From NCBI GenBank assembly GCA_021805025.1, contig JAJZGF010000015.1, positions 1 through 40,561 of the forward strand: DNA of 40,561 nucleotides, read 5' to 3'. The position numbers were made by a program, and so were the translations under genes. Below the pieces are notes generated by a model, which worked only from the letters and a program-made list of their open reading frames with translations, did not search any database and was not told the origin of the DNA. How positions within the stretch are numbered: the stretch's first letter is position 1; every line of letters starts with the position of its first letter. This DNA is from Acidobacteriota bacterium. GTDB lineage: Bacteria; Acidobacteriota; Terriglobia; Terriglobales; Acidobacteriaceae. Of the stretch, positions 16,636 through 25,281 are shown piece by piece.

Positions 16636-17493
16636 CTAGAAGTCATGCCTCTTCAAAAAACCAATCACAATTGACGAGAATTCGGCGGGCTTTTCGAGAT
16701 ACGGAAGATGGCCGGTATCGGAAATTACCGTGCGTGCCGCGCCGGGAATAGCCATTACGAGCGCCCCGGCGACCGCCTGATTGTCGGCAATGTCGGCAGA
16801 GCCGGTAAGGATCAGCGTCGGTACTCGAATTTCTTTCACATACGGAAAGACAGATTTTTCGGGCAGAGGCATGTCGTTGTTTGCATGGTCCTGGGGCGCT
16901 GCTTTGAGTAGGGCACGCAGATGTTCGCGCGCAGCCTGGTTTCCGGGTGCGATCAAGTAGTCACTGTTTACGCGCACTTCAACAGGGTCTTTTGCCTGCT
17001 GAAATGCAATCTGGGCCAAAATAAAGTTTTCCGAGTAGGGAAACCCGTCCGCGGCGGGACCAATCAGAACCAAACCACTCACTTGCGCAGGGTAGCGTAG
17101 AGTGAAATCGAGCGCGACGTTTCCGCCATGGGAACCGGCGATCAGTGCGGCGTGTCTCACTCTGCGGTCAAGTAGAAGCGCCGCCAAATCGTCGGCCTCA
17201 TAGTAGGGCTTCTTTGTGGCCGGCGATCGTCCGTAGCCGCGCCTGTCGTAGCGGATGGTGTGGAATTGCTTGCAGAAGGTGGGCCAAACGTCGTCCCAAA
17301 CGGCCGAGTCAACAACGCCATCGTGCATGAGCACGACGGCGGCCGGCCCAGCACCGCACTCCTGGTAGTAGATCTGCGAACCGTCGACCTGCACAAGGCC
17401 ACTGGTCTGAGTCACAGCGCTGGAGGCCTGCGCCAAGATCGCGCTGGGCGCGAGAAGGAATACAAGAGACAATGCGGCAGCTGCGATCTTCAT
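16636..17493 (-). CDS. Secreted alpha/beta-fold hydrolase
   Basis: The 285-residue protein has a signal peptide (residues 1-22, ending SAILAQA) and an alpha/beta-hydrolase fold. The likely catalytic triad is Ser121 in AGSHGGN, Asp234 in LTGSADIADN and His262 in SDTGHLPYLEKP. Other fold markers are VLMHDGVVDSAVW and IRYDRRGYGRS. The nucleophile elbow begins with Ala in place of the usual first Gly, which many family members tolerate. The substrate cannot be told from sequence; these proteins include esterases, peptidases and lactonases. It follows sdhB by 41 bases on the same strand, so it may be co-transcribed with sdhC-A-B, although it has no evident link to respiration. Confidence 0.85.
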   Translation of the reverse strand: MKIAAAALSLVFLLAPSAILAQASSAVTQTSGLVQVDGSQIYYQECGAGPAAVVLMHDGVVDSAVWDDVWPTFCKQFHTIRYDRRGYGRSPATKKPYYEADDLAALLLDRRVRHAALIAGSHGGNVALDFTLRYPAQVSGLVLIGPAADGFPYSENFILAQIAFQQAKDPVEVRVNSDYLIAPGNQAAREHLRALLKAAPQDHANNDMPLPEKSVFPYVKEIRVPTLILTGSADIADNQAVAGALVMAIPGAARTVISDTGHLPYLEKPAEFSSIVIGFLKRHDF

Positions 17494-17534
17494 CCGCCCA
17501 GACTAGGCTACAGTGCGCCGGTTATCAAGCCGGT

Positions 17535-18284
17535 TTACCCCCGCAGGAAGTCCTTGGCCTTCTGGAGAAGTACTTCGCGGCTTACGTCGGAGATGGCATT
17601 GGTGAGCGGAAGCTGCTTGGGGCAGACCTCTACGCAGTTCTGCGCGTAGCCGCACTCCTGCACTCCGCCGTCGCCGGCCAGGGCACGGAGACGCTCTTCC
17701 TTGAGCACCTTGCCGGTGGGGTGATTATTGAAGAGCCTGACCTGGGCGATGGTGGCTGCGCCGACAAACCCTGTCTCCTCATTGAACTGCGGGCAAACCT
17801 CCATGCAACAGGTGCAGGAAATGCAGTTCGACAACGGGTAGTTGACTTCCTGATCCTGCGGAAAGAGGCGCGGGCCTGCGCCCAGATCGTAGGTGCCGTC
17901 GATCGGGACCCACGCCTTAACGGCCTTGAGGTTTTCGAAGAGGACGGAGCGGTCGACCTGCAGGTCGCGCACGAGCGGAAACTTGGAGAGCGGCTCGATG
18001 CGGATGGGCTGTTCGATATTCTCAACCAATGCGGAGCAGGCCATGCGAGCTTTGCCGTTGATGCGCATGGCGCAGGAGCCGCAGATCTCCTCAAGGCAGT
18101 TGGAGTCGTAGGTGACCGGTGTGGTGGAGTGCCCGTCGGCGGTGACCGGGTTGGCAGCGATCTCCATCAACGCGCTGGTCACGTTCATGCCGGGGCGCCA
18201 TTCGAGGTCAAACTTCTCCCACACGGCGGGCGCGTCGGGGGTGGCCTGACGCTTGATTTCAAGTTGCACGGTCTTGTTTGCCAT
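17535..18284 (-). CDS. sdhB: Succinate dehydrogenase/fumarate reductase iron-sulfur subunit (SdhB)
   Basis: The 249-residue subunit relays electrons from SdhA flavin to the membrane subunit. The N-terminal [2Fe-2S] site uses Cys63, Cys68, Cys71 and Cys83 (CLEEICGSCAMRINGKARMAC). The C-terminal part has a [4Fe-4S] site at Cys154, 157, 160 and 164. A third site with Cys211, 217 and 221 completes the set together with residues of the earlier motif. GGGGAG five bases before the ATG supports the start. It follows sdhA by 14 bases. Confidence 0.95.
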   Translation of the reverse strand: MANKTVQLEIKRQATPDAPAVWEKFDLEWRPGMNVTSALMEIAANPVTADGHSTTPVTYDSNCLEEICGSCAMRINGKARMACSALVENIEQPIRIEPLSKFPLVRDLQVDRSVLFENLKAVKAWVPIDGTYDLGAGPRLFPQDQEVNYPLSNCISCTCCMEVCPQFNEETGFVGAATIAQVRLFNNHPTGKVLKEERLRALAGDGGVQECGYAQNCVEVCPKQLPLTNAISDVSREVLLQKAKDFLRG

Positions 18285-18298
18285 CGTTCTCCCCTGAG

Positions 18299-20077
18299 CT
18301 ATTTGGCCACGTCGTAACGGCGCGGGCGCGGCTTGATGTACTGGGTGTCGACCTCTTCGAACTCAAAGCGCGGTCCGACGACGTCGCCGGAGTAGCTGGC
18401 CTTGGTGGTCTTGAGGAACTTCTCGTCGTTGCGGTCGGGGAAATCGGGCTTGTAGTGCGCGCCTCGGGACTCGTCGCGCTGGAGCGCGCCGAGCGTAACG
18501 ACCCGCGAGATCTCAAGCATATTCTTCAACTGGCGCGCAAAGGCGAAGCTGGTGTTGGCCCACTGGCTTTTGTCGCTGAGGTTGATGCGCTTGTAGCGCT
18601 CGATGAGCGAGACAATCTTCTCATCGGCCTTTTGCAAACCCTTGTTGAAACGGATGACGGTGACGTGTTCGGTCATGATCTGGCCCAGCTCGCGCCACAG
18701 TTTGAAGGGGTTTTCGCCGCCTTCGTTTTTTATCAGTCTGGTGTTGATCTCCGCCTGTCTTGCCAACTCGGCCGCGTGACCGCCGTCGCCCTCGGGTGCG
18801 GGCAGGTTCTTTGCGTAGTTGAGGGCGTTAGGACCGGCATGGAATCCGCCGAAGATGCAACTGACGAGCGAGTTTGCGCCGAGGCGGTTGGCGCCGTGGT
18901 ACTGGTATTCGCACTCTCCGGCCGCGAAGATGCCGGGGATGTTGGTCATCTGGTTAAAGTCGACCCAGATGCCGCCCATCGTGTAGTGCATGCCGGGGAA
19001 GATCTTCATGGGTTCGACGTGGGGGTCAACACCGACGAACTTCTCGTAAATCTCGAGGATGCCGCCGAGCTTGCGGTCGAGGGTGGCGCGGTCAATGTGG
19101 GTGAGGTCGAGGTAGACCATGGGCTGGCCGTCGATGCCGAGGCCCTCCTGGTAGACCACCCTGTGAATGGCGCGCGTGGCGATGTCGCGGGGGACGAGGT
19201 TGCCGTATTTGGGATACCACTCTTCCAGGAAATAGAATCGCTCGGCTTCGGGAATCTGCTTTGCGGGGCGGCTGTCGCCGGGCTTGCGTGGCACCCAGAC
19301 GCGGCCGCCTTCTCCGCGTGCCGACTCCGACATGAGGCGCAGCTTGTCCTCACCGGGAATGGCGGTGGGGTGGACCTGGATGAACTCGCCATTGGCATAC
19401 CAGGCGCCCTGCTGGAAGATGGCTGACTGCGCAGAGCCGGTGCAGACGACGGAGTTGGTGCTCTTGCCGAAGATGGCGCCGATGCCGCCCGTAGCCAGGA
19501 TGATGGCGTCCGCGGGGAAGGAGCGGAGTTCCATGGTGCGCAAATCGAGGGCGGTGATGCCGCGGGCCACGCCCTTCGAGTCGAGGACGGCGGAAAGAAA
19601 CTCCCATCCCTCGTATTTCTTCACCTTGCCTTCGGCCTCGTGACGGCGGACCTGCTCATCGAGAGCGTAGAGGAGTTGCTGGCCGGTGGTGGCGCCTGCG
19701 AACGCGGTGCGCTGATAGAGTGTGCCACCGAAGCGCCGGAAGTCGAGGAGGCCCTCAGGGGTGCGGTTGAAGGGCACGCCCATCCGGTCGAGAAGGTCGA
19801 TGATTCCGGGCGCTGCTTCGCACATGGCCTTGACGGGGGTCTGGTTGGCGAGGAAGTCGCCGCCGTAGATGGTGTCGTCAAAGTGCTTGTCGGTGCTGTC
19901 GCCCTCGCCCTTCAGGTCCTTTGCTGCGTTGATGCCACCCTGCGCGCAAACGGAGTGAGAGCGCTTGACCGGAACGATCGAGAACAGGTCCACGGAGCCG
20001 CCGGCCTCAGCGATTTTGATAACCGCCGCCAGACCCGCCAAGCCTCCGCCAACCACAATGATTCTGGGTGATGCCAT
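18299..20077 (-). CDS. sdhA: Succinate dehydrogenase/fumarate reductase flavoprotein subunit (SdhA)
   Basis: The 592-residue catalytic subunit oxidises succinate to fumarate. The N-terminal dinucleotide fold is IIVVGGGLAGLAA. His41 in RSHSVCAQGGINA is the expected site of covalent FAD attachment. The active-site region HYTMGGIWVD and the flavin-binding GIFAAGECEYQYHGANRLG are intact. The length matches the B-type enzymes that pair with a single five-helix cytochrome b subunit. AAGGGA precedes the start by about 9 bases. A 75-base spacer with short repeats separates it from sdhC upstream. Confidence 0.96.
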   Translation of the reverse strand: MASPRIIVVGGGLAGLAAVIKIAEAGGSVDLFSIVPVKRSHSVCAQGGINAAKDLKGEGDSTDKHFDDTIYGGDFLANQTPVKAMCEAAPGIIDLLDRMGVPFNRTPEGLLDFRRFGGTLYQRTAFAGATTGQQLLYALDEQVRRHEAEGKVKKYEGWEFLSAVLDSKGVARGITALDLRTMELRSFPADAIILATGGIGAIFGKSTNSVVCTGSAQSAIFQQGAWYANGEFIQVHPTAIPGEDKLRLMSESARGEGGRVWVPRKPGDSRPAKQIPEAERFYFLEEWYPKYGNLVPRDIATRAIHRVVYQEGLGIDGQPMVYLDLTHIDRATLDRKLGGILEIYEKFVGVDPHVEPMKIFPGMHYTMGGIWVDFNQMTNIPGIFAAGECEYQYHGANRLGANSLVSCIFGGFHAGPNALNYAKNLPAPEGDGGHAAELARQAEINTRLIKNEGGENPFKLWRELGQIMTEHVTVIRFNKGLQKADEKIVSLIERYKRINLSDKSQWANTSFAFARQLKNMLEISRVVTLGALQRDESRGAHYKPDFPDRNDEKFLKTTKASYSGDVVGPRFEFEEVDTQYIKPRPRRYDVAK

Positions 20078-20097
20078 GGAGTAGATTCCCTTTCCGA

Positions 20098-20130
20098 GAT
20101 CAGGGGTCAGCGATCAGAGATCAGAGACCC
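20098..20130. repeat. Short direct repeats of GATCAG/GGTCAG in the sdhC-sdhA spacer
   Basis: Four near-identical words, GATCAG, GGTCAG, GATCAG and GATCAG, follow one another at 7-8 base spacing. The 13-base segment at 20105-20117 differs by one base from 6880-6892 in the nuoD-nuoI spacer. It is a simple repeat found here only in spacers inside respiratory operons. Function is unknown. Confidence 0.5.
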
Positions 20131-20152
20131 GTTGCGGGCTGACATCCGCGTT

Positions 20153-20911
20153 TCAAACGGTATGCGATCCGGCATGCACCGGTGCGGCAAGGTATGAGAG
20201 GGGCGCTATGTCCGGCGCATTCCTGTAGGTGGGGCCGACGAAAGCCCAGATGCTGGCCAGGCCCATGATGGCGAGGGCCAGACCGAAAGCTGCGCAGATG
20301 TAACCGAAGCGCTTGCGAGCGGTTGTGCCGGGAGTGATGCCCCACTTGGCAGCGAAGAGCCAGATGCCGTAGGCGAAGTGCCAACAGATGGCGATCATGG
20401 CGATGATGTAGACGGCAAGCATCCAGGGGTTGGCCAATTCGTGCTGTACCTTGGCGAATGCTGCGCCGGGATTTTCCGGCAGGCTGATGCCCATGAAGCG
20501 CTGGCGCAGAACGTGCTGGCCGATATAGAGGATGGCGATGAGGCCGGTATAACGCTGGGCGGTGTACATCCAGTTGCCGGCCCAGGGGTAGTAGACGATA
20601 TTGGACTTGCCGCGGAGCCAGATGTAGACGCCGTAGAGGCCGTGATAAAGGATGGGCAGGAAGATGAAGACCCACTCCAGCACGCGCACCAGCGGCAGAG
20701 AGTTAAGGAACTTGACCTGCGCTCCATAAGCGGCCGGTCCCTTAAGCGCCTCAAAGTTGGAGAGCAGGTGCTCTAGGAGAAAAGCGCCGATGGGAACGAT
20801 GCCCAACAGCGAATGCAGCTTGCGCCAGAGGAAGGTGGTTCCCTGGCCGGCGCGCAGCGGCTGAACGCCCGGACGCATGGTGGGCGTGGAAGGATTTTGA
20901 GCGGTTGCCAT
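20153..20911 (-). CDS. sdhC: Succinate dehydrogenase cytochrome b558 subunit (SdhC)
   Basis: The 252-residue membrane anchor has five predicted helices. Likely ligands for two b-type haems are His33 (RKLHSLLG), His90 (LYHGLYG), His133 (GQHVLRQ) and His178 (CWHFAYG), in the pattern of the Bacillus subtilis SdhC family. This single-subunit, dihaem type commonly uses menaquinone, which fits an acidobacterium (inference). The start at 20911 has AGGAG 11 bases upstream inside a CTCCTAGGAG palindrome. The gene is first in the operon C-A-B, behind a good promoter. Confidence 0.92.
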   Translation of the reverse strand: MATAQNPSTPTMRPGVQPLRAGQGTTFLWRKLHSLLGIVPIGAFLLEHLLSNFEALKGPAAYGAQVKFLNSLPLVRVLEWVFIFLPILYHGLYGVYIWLRGKSNIVYYPWAGNWMYTAQRYTGLIAILYIGQHVLRQRFMGISLPENPGAAFAKVQHELANPWMLAVYIIAMIAICWHFAYGIWLFAAKWGITPGTTARKRFGYICAAFGLALAIMGLASIWAFVGPTYRNAPDIAPLSYLAAPVHAGSHTV

Positions 20912-20994
20912 GAAAGTCGCAGCTCCTAGGAGGCTATGGAACGAGGCAGTTTGTGCGTATTCGCAGATGAAAAGAAATGTTTTGTTCCTATTGC

Positions 20995-21024
20995 ATTATT
21001 GGGTTCCCGGCGAGTGACCGTCAA
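20995..21024 (-). promoter_or_regulatory. Sigma-70-like promoter of the sdhCAB operon
   Basis: On the minus strand TTGACG (21024-21019) is followed after 18 bases by AATAAT (21000-20995), both one mismatch from consensus. Transcription would start near 20988, giving a leader of roughly 77 bases before sdhC. It is one of the two best matches to a housekeeping promoter in the window. Confidence 0.65.
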
Positions 21025-21075
21025 GGCGGGGTGAGATGGGCTTGCGACGAGGTCAATATCCATTGAATTGAGCCG

Positions 21076-21699
21076 TCAGATTTTCATCTGGGCTAGCAGA
21101 GCTGCGAAGGCGCGTCCTCTATGGCTGAGGCCGTGCTTGGTTTCGAGATCGAGTTCGGCCATGGATCGGTCGAGAGCGGGCAGATAGAAGAGAGGGTCAT
21201 AGCCGAAGCCGCCGGTTCCGCGCGGTGCGTCGAGGATCAGCCCCTCGACTGCGCCTTCGGCGGTGTAAAGCGTTTGACCGTCCCGTGCTGCGACCAGGAC
21301 GCAGCGGTAGCGCGCGGTGCGCTGGGCGGGGGGCACTCCGGCCATGCGTTGCAGCAGCACCATATTGTTCCACACGTCAGTGTTGTCATTGGCGTCGGGA
21401 GAGTCCGTGAGGCCTGCGTCGGCGGCAAACCGCGCGGAGCGAACGCCGGGTGCGCCGTCGAGCGCATCCACTTCAAGGCCGGAGTCGTCGGCGAGAACCA
21501 ATGATCCAGGGGCATATCGCGAGTAGTAGACGGCCTTGAGAGTGGCGTTGGCGGCAAATGTTGGGCCGTTCTCTTCAGGGGCAAGTATTTTACCGAGGCG
21601 AGGCAGCGACGCAACCTCAATCGAATGTGCGGCAGCGGCGGCGGCAAAGTCGCGCAGCTTGCCCTGGCTGGTGGTGGCAGCATAGAGGCTGAGGCCCAT
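21076..21699 (-). CDS. rdgB: XTP/dITP diphosphatase (RdgB/HAM1 family)
   Basis: The 207-residue protein cleaves non-canonical purine nucleoside triphosphates (XTP, dITP, ITP) to the monophosphate and pyrophosphate, keeping them out of nucleic acids. The family pattern is complete: ATTSQGKLRDF at the N-terminus, LADDSGLEVDALDGAPGVRSARF in the middle, then GTGGFGYDPLFY and LSHRGRAF. The frame is open much further upstream, but only because it lies antisense to the rhamnosidase gene; family homology starts at the ATG at 21699. No Shine-Dalgarno sequence is seen. TATACA lies 8 bases before the ATG, so the mRNA could be leaderless. Confidence 0.92.
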   Translation of the reverse strand: MGLSLYAATTSQGKLRDFAAAAAAHSIEVASLPRLGKILAPEENGPTFAANATLKAVYYSRYAPGSLVLADDSGLEVDALDGAPGVRSARFAADAGLTDSPDANDNTDVWNNMVLLQRMAGVPPAQRTARYRCVLVAARDGQTLYTAEGAVEGLILDAPRGTGGFGYDPLFYLPALDRSMAELDLETKHGLSHRGRAFAALLAQMKI

Positions 21700-21788
21700 G
21701 CAACGAGTGTATAGCGCAAAGGGCATTGCCCGGGTTGCCTGCGGGGAAGCGACGGACGATCTGTCGCAGGGATGCCCAAGGAAAGTCT

Positions 21789-21818
21789 TTGACAGGGACC
21801 CAGTCATTTCAATATGTT
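21789..21818 (+). promoter_or_regulatory. Sigma-70-like promoter of the rhamnosidase-rhaT operon
   Basis: A perfect TTGACA at 21789-21794 is followed after 18 bases by TATGTT at 21813-21818 (four of six matches). Transcription would start near 21825 and give a leader of about 130 bases before the ATG at 21955. The leader is AT-rich at its start. I saw no clear operator dyad. Confidence 0.5.
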
Positions 21819-21954
21819 TCTTCTGCTGGGAAATTATTTCATTTGGTAAATATGGGAGTTTGCGGTGAGCCGTGAGGCATGCCTTGCGGGGTGCTACGCA
21901 CAGGGCGCAGGATGAGTGGAATTCTTTCTTGACGCGAAAAGGTAGGGGTTGAAG

Positions 21955-24900
21955 ATGAAAGCTGGGTGCGGCGTGTTGTTGGGGATGCTGATCGGTGCTG
22001 TGTCGTGGCCGCTGATGGCGCAGGAATCGGCCGGTTCGGCAGGGCCGGTGGCGCTTCGCGTGGACAATCTGACGGCTCCGCTTGGCATGGATGATGCGAC
22101 GCCTCGCTTCTCCTGGCAACTGCAGGACGCCGCGCGCGGGGCTCGGCAGACAGCGTATGAGGTGCAGGTTGCTTCGACTGCGGAGATGCTTCAGGAGAAC
22201 AAGGCCAATGTGTGGGACTCCGGGCGCGTGGAAAGGGCGCAGTCGCTCAACGTGATGTATAGCGGTCCGGCGCTCAAGGCGAGCACTCGGTACTTCTGGC
22301 GGGTGCGTGTGTGGGACGCGGCGCACAGGGCTTATGCAGCCAGCGATGTGACCTGGTGGGAGACGGGCCTGCTGCGGCAGGATGCATGGCGTGCAGCATG
22401 GATTGGATATGAAACGGCAGGAGAGGCCGCGGTTCGCCATGCCCCTGCGCATTGGATTGCGAACCCGGATGCGAAGGCGGTGGCGGCGGAGAAGGGAAGC
22501 GAGCAACGGTTTGCCTATCGCGCATCGGTGGCGGTGACGAAGCCGGTGCTTCGTGCCCTGCTCTATGCCACGGGGCAGGACACAGTATCCGCGTGGGTGA
22601 ACGGAGCGCAAGTGCTGGCGGGCGATCCACTGCCTGCGTGGAAGCAGATGCCGTCGAAGAAGTTTGTCCGCGCGGATGTGGCCGGAAAGCTGGCAGTGGG
22701 CGCGAACTCTCTGGCGATCGAGACGGTGCATTATGTGGCCAATCCGAATGGCATGGCCACCGAAGACGCTCCGCCGGTGATCGCGACTCTGGTGGTGGAG
22801 TACGCCGATGGCTCCGTGGCAACCTTTGCGAGCGATACATCCTGGAAGACAGCCGCGCACCCAGTAGATGGCTGGTGTGGAAAGGATTTCGATGACGCGG
22901 GATGGAAGGCGGCGGTGGAGTGGACGCAGGGACCGGGACCGATGAGCCAGCCTCTTGGGCATCCATGGATTCCTGACTCGGTGAAGGCGCTGCGGCATGA
23001 GTTCGAGGTGAAGATCCCGGTAAAATCTGCGCGGCTCTATGCGACGGCGCTGGGCGCTTACGAGATGTTCCTGAACGGTAAGCCTGTGAGTGAGGATCGG
23101 ATGGCGCCTGGATGGACGGACTATCGCGAGCGGGTGCTGTATCAAACCTATGATGTGACGGCACTCCTGAAGCAAGGTAAAAATGCGCTGGGTGCGCTGC
23201 TGGCGCCGGGCTGGTATGCGACGCCTCTGGAGTGGTTTCAGCAGCCGAATAACTATGGCGTGACGCCGCCGGCGCTGCGGGCGCAGTTGCGGATTGAGCA
23301 CGAAGACGGCAGCGTGGAGTGGGTACAGACGGATGCGGACTGGCAGGCGAGCCGATCCTACATTCTGCACGCGGAACTGTATGACGGCGAAAGCCAGGAT
23401 GCGCGGCGCCTTGAGCCGGAGTGGGCCACGGCGGGCTTCAGCGGGGCAGGATGGAAACCCGCGCAGACGGTTGAACCCGCCGCAGTGAAGATTGAGGCGC
23501 AGGAGTTTCCGCCGATTCGAGTCGAGCGCCTGGTGTCCGCTGTGCGCATGTCGGAGCCCAGGCCGGGTGTATACGTGTACGACTTTGGGCAGAACCTTGC
23601 GGGCGTTGAGCGGGTGCGGGTTGCCGGACCGGCGGGTACCGTGGTGCGGCTGCGGTTTGCGGAGATTCTGAATGAGGACGGGACGCTGTATACCGAGAAC
23701 CTGCGCACGGCAAAGGCGACGGACACATTCACGCTGGCGGGCAAGGGCGTGGAAGAGTTCACGCCGCAGTTTACGTTTCATGGCTTCCGGTATGCAGAGC
23801 TGACGGGTTTGCCCGCGGCGCCTGAGAAGGATGCAGTGGCGGCGCTGGTGCTGCACACCGATGCGCCCTTCACGGCGGAGCTGAAGACGGGCAGCTCGAT
23901 GATCAATCAACTGTGGAGCAATATCCTGTGGGGGCAGCGGTCGAACTTCGTGGGCGTCCCAACCGATTGTCCGCAGCGCGATGAGCGGCTGGGCTGGATG
24001 GCCGATGCGCAGGTCTTTTGGCGGACGGCCAGCTACAACATGGACCTGACGGCATTCACGCGGAAGTTTGGCGCGGACATGCGCGGGACGCAGGCGGACA
24101 CGGCGTTCTATGGCATTTATGCGCCGGGAACCTCGAGCGAGAACACGGGCTACGGTGCAGGCTGGAGCGATGCAGGCGTGATTATTCCGTGGACCTCGTG
24201 GCTGCAGACGGGCGACACGAGCGTGATTGAGCAGAACTGGGCTGGAATGGAGAGGTATCTCGACCAGATCGAGAAGACAAATTCAGACGGATTGTGGAGG
24301 AACTCGGGGATTCCGTTTGGGGACTGGCTCTCGCCGGAGGGACGGACGGACCAGGTGCTGGTGGCGACGGCCTACTGGGCCTATGACGTGACGCTGATGC
24401 GCGAAATGGCGCGGGCGACCGGGCGCGGGGCGGATGAGCAGAAGTATACGGCGCTGTTTGAAGAGATTCGCGCCGCGTTTCAGAAGCAGTTTGTGCATGA
24501 AGACGGGTTTGTGGCGGGGGCAGACAATAGTCCTTCGCCGTTCGGCCAAATCAACAATCCGAATGCCAAGAGCAAGGGCGGAGACACACAGACCGGCTAT
24601 GTACTGGCGCTTCACATGGATCTGCTGCCGGAGAAATTGCGCGCGGCTGCCGCGCAAAAGCTGGCAGACAAAATCGAGGCCAATGGAGGACTGCTGGCTA
24701 CGGGCTTTCTGGGGACGCCGTATCTGCTGGAGGAGTTGACGAAGACCGGACACGCGGAGCTTGCCTATCACCTGCTGATGAACACGCAGTATCCGTCGTG
24801 GGGTTATCTGATCGAACATGGGGCCACGACGACATGGGAGCGGTGGAACGGCGATCAGATGAAGAGCGACCCTAGCATGAACTCCTATAACCACTATGCG

Positions 24901-25263
24901 TACGGCGCGGTGGCCGATTGGATTTATCGCTACGCAGCGGGCGTGGATGCGACACCCCTGGACGCAGGTTTCCATACGGTGGTGCTGCATCCGGTGTTTG
25001 ATGCGCGGCTGGGTAGCGTCGATTTCAGTTACCCGTCGCAGTATGGTGTGATTCGTTCGAAGTGGACGTTGAAGGGATCGACGGCGGAGTGGAATGTGAC
25101 GATTCCGGCAAATACAACAGGGCGGCTGGATGTGGGTGCGGCAGATGCGGCACGATACAGTCTGGACGGCGTTCCCCTCCTGGCGAGTGGGCAGGTGCGC
25201 GTGGCGAACGGATCGGTTGAACTGCCTGCCGGAAGTTACACGTTCTCGGTTGAGGTCAAGTGA
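21955..25263 (+). CDS. Secreted alpha-L-rhamnosidase, glycoside hydrolase family 78
   Basis: The 1102-residue enzyme should release L-rhamnose from plant or bacterial polysaccharides or rhamnosides. A signal peptide (about residues 1-24, ending PLMAQ) directs export. N-terminal beta-sandwich domains precede an alpha/alpha-barrel catalytic domain. The motif CPQRDERLGW holds the expected general acid Glu677, with Asp671 and Trp681 in matching positions of the Streptomyces avermitilis enzyme. Glu962 in GATTTWERW fits the general base. GWSDAGVIIPW is also typical. The ATG at 21955 has GGTAGGGG 6 bases upstream and is preferred over a TTG two codons earlier. The transporter gene rhaT follows 18 bases later, which supports rhamnose as the product. 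Confidence 0.93.
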   Translation: MKAGCGVLLGMLIGAVSWPLMAQESAGSAGPVALRVDNLTAPLGMDDATPRFSWQLQDAARGARQTAYEVQVASTAEMLQENKANVWDSGRVERAQSLNVMYSGPALKASTRYFWRVRVWDAAHRAYAASDVTWWETGLLRQDAWRAAWIGYETAGEAAVRHAPAHWIANPDAKAVAAEKGSEQRFAYRASVAVTKPVLRALLYATGQDTVSAWVNGAQVLAGDPLPAWKQMPSKKFVRADVAGKLAVGANSLAIETVHYVANPNGMATEDAPPVIATLVVEYADGSVATFASDTSWKTAAHPVDGWCGKDFDDAGWKAAVEWTQGPGPMSQPLGHPWIPDSVKALRHEFEVKIPVKSARLYATALGAYEMFLNGKPVSEDRMAPGWTDYRERVLYQTYDVTALLKQGKNALGALLAPGWYATPLEWFQQPNNYGVTPPALRAQLRIEHEDGSVEWVQTDADWQASRSYILHAELYDGESQDARRLEPEWATAGFSGAGWKPAQTVEPAAVKIEAQEFPPIRVERLVSAVRMSEPRPGVYVYDFGQNLAGVERVRVAGPAGTVVRLRFAEILNEDGTLYTENLRTAKATDTFTLAGKGVEEFTPQFTFHGFRYAELTGLPAAPEKDAVAALVLHTDAPFTAELKTGSSMINQLWSNILWGQRSNFVGVPTDCPQRDERLGWMADAQVFWRTASYNMDLTAFTRKFGADMRGTQADTAFYGIYAPGTSSENTGYGAGWSDAGVIIPWTSWLQTGDTSVIEQNWAGMERYLDQIEKTNSDGLWRNSGIPFGDWLSPEGRTDQVLVATAYWAYDVTLMREMARATGRGADEQKYTALFEEIRAAFQKQFVHEDGFVAGADNSPSPFGQINNPNAKSKGGDTQTGYVLALHMDLLPEKLRAAAAQKLADKIEANGGLLATGFLGTPYLLEELTKTGHAELAYHLLMNTQYPSWGYLIEHGATTTWERWNGDQMKSDPSMNSYNHYAYGAVADWIYRYAAGVDATPLDAGFHTVVLHPVFDARLGSVDFSYPSQYGVIRSKWTLKGSTAEWNVTIPANTTGRLDVGAADAARYSLDGVPLLASGQVRVANGSVELPAGSYTFSVEVK

Positions 25264-25281
25264 GGGAGTTGAGGAGAAGGA

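Noticed and set aside
17494..17534. Short CCGG-based dyad between sdhB and the hydrolase gene
   Set aside because: Only four pairing bases on each side and no T tract; not distinguishable from chance.
18278..19426. Plus-strand open frame of 382 codons opposite sdhA
   Set aside because: Antisense to a fully conserved SdhA; composition is that of a shadow frame.
21700..23910. Minus-strand open frame extending rdgB upstream by about 730 codons
   Set aside because: It lies antisense to the rhamnosidase gene and has an Arg/His-rich composition with no recognisable family. XTP pyrophosphatase homology begins at the ATG at 21699.
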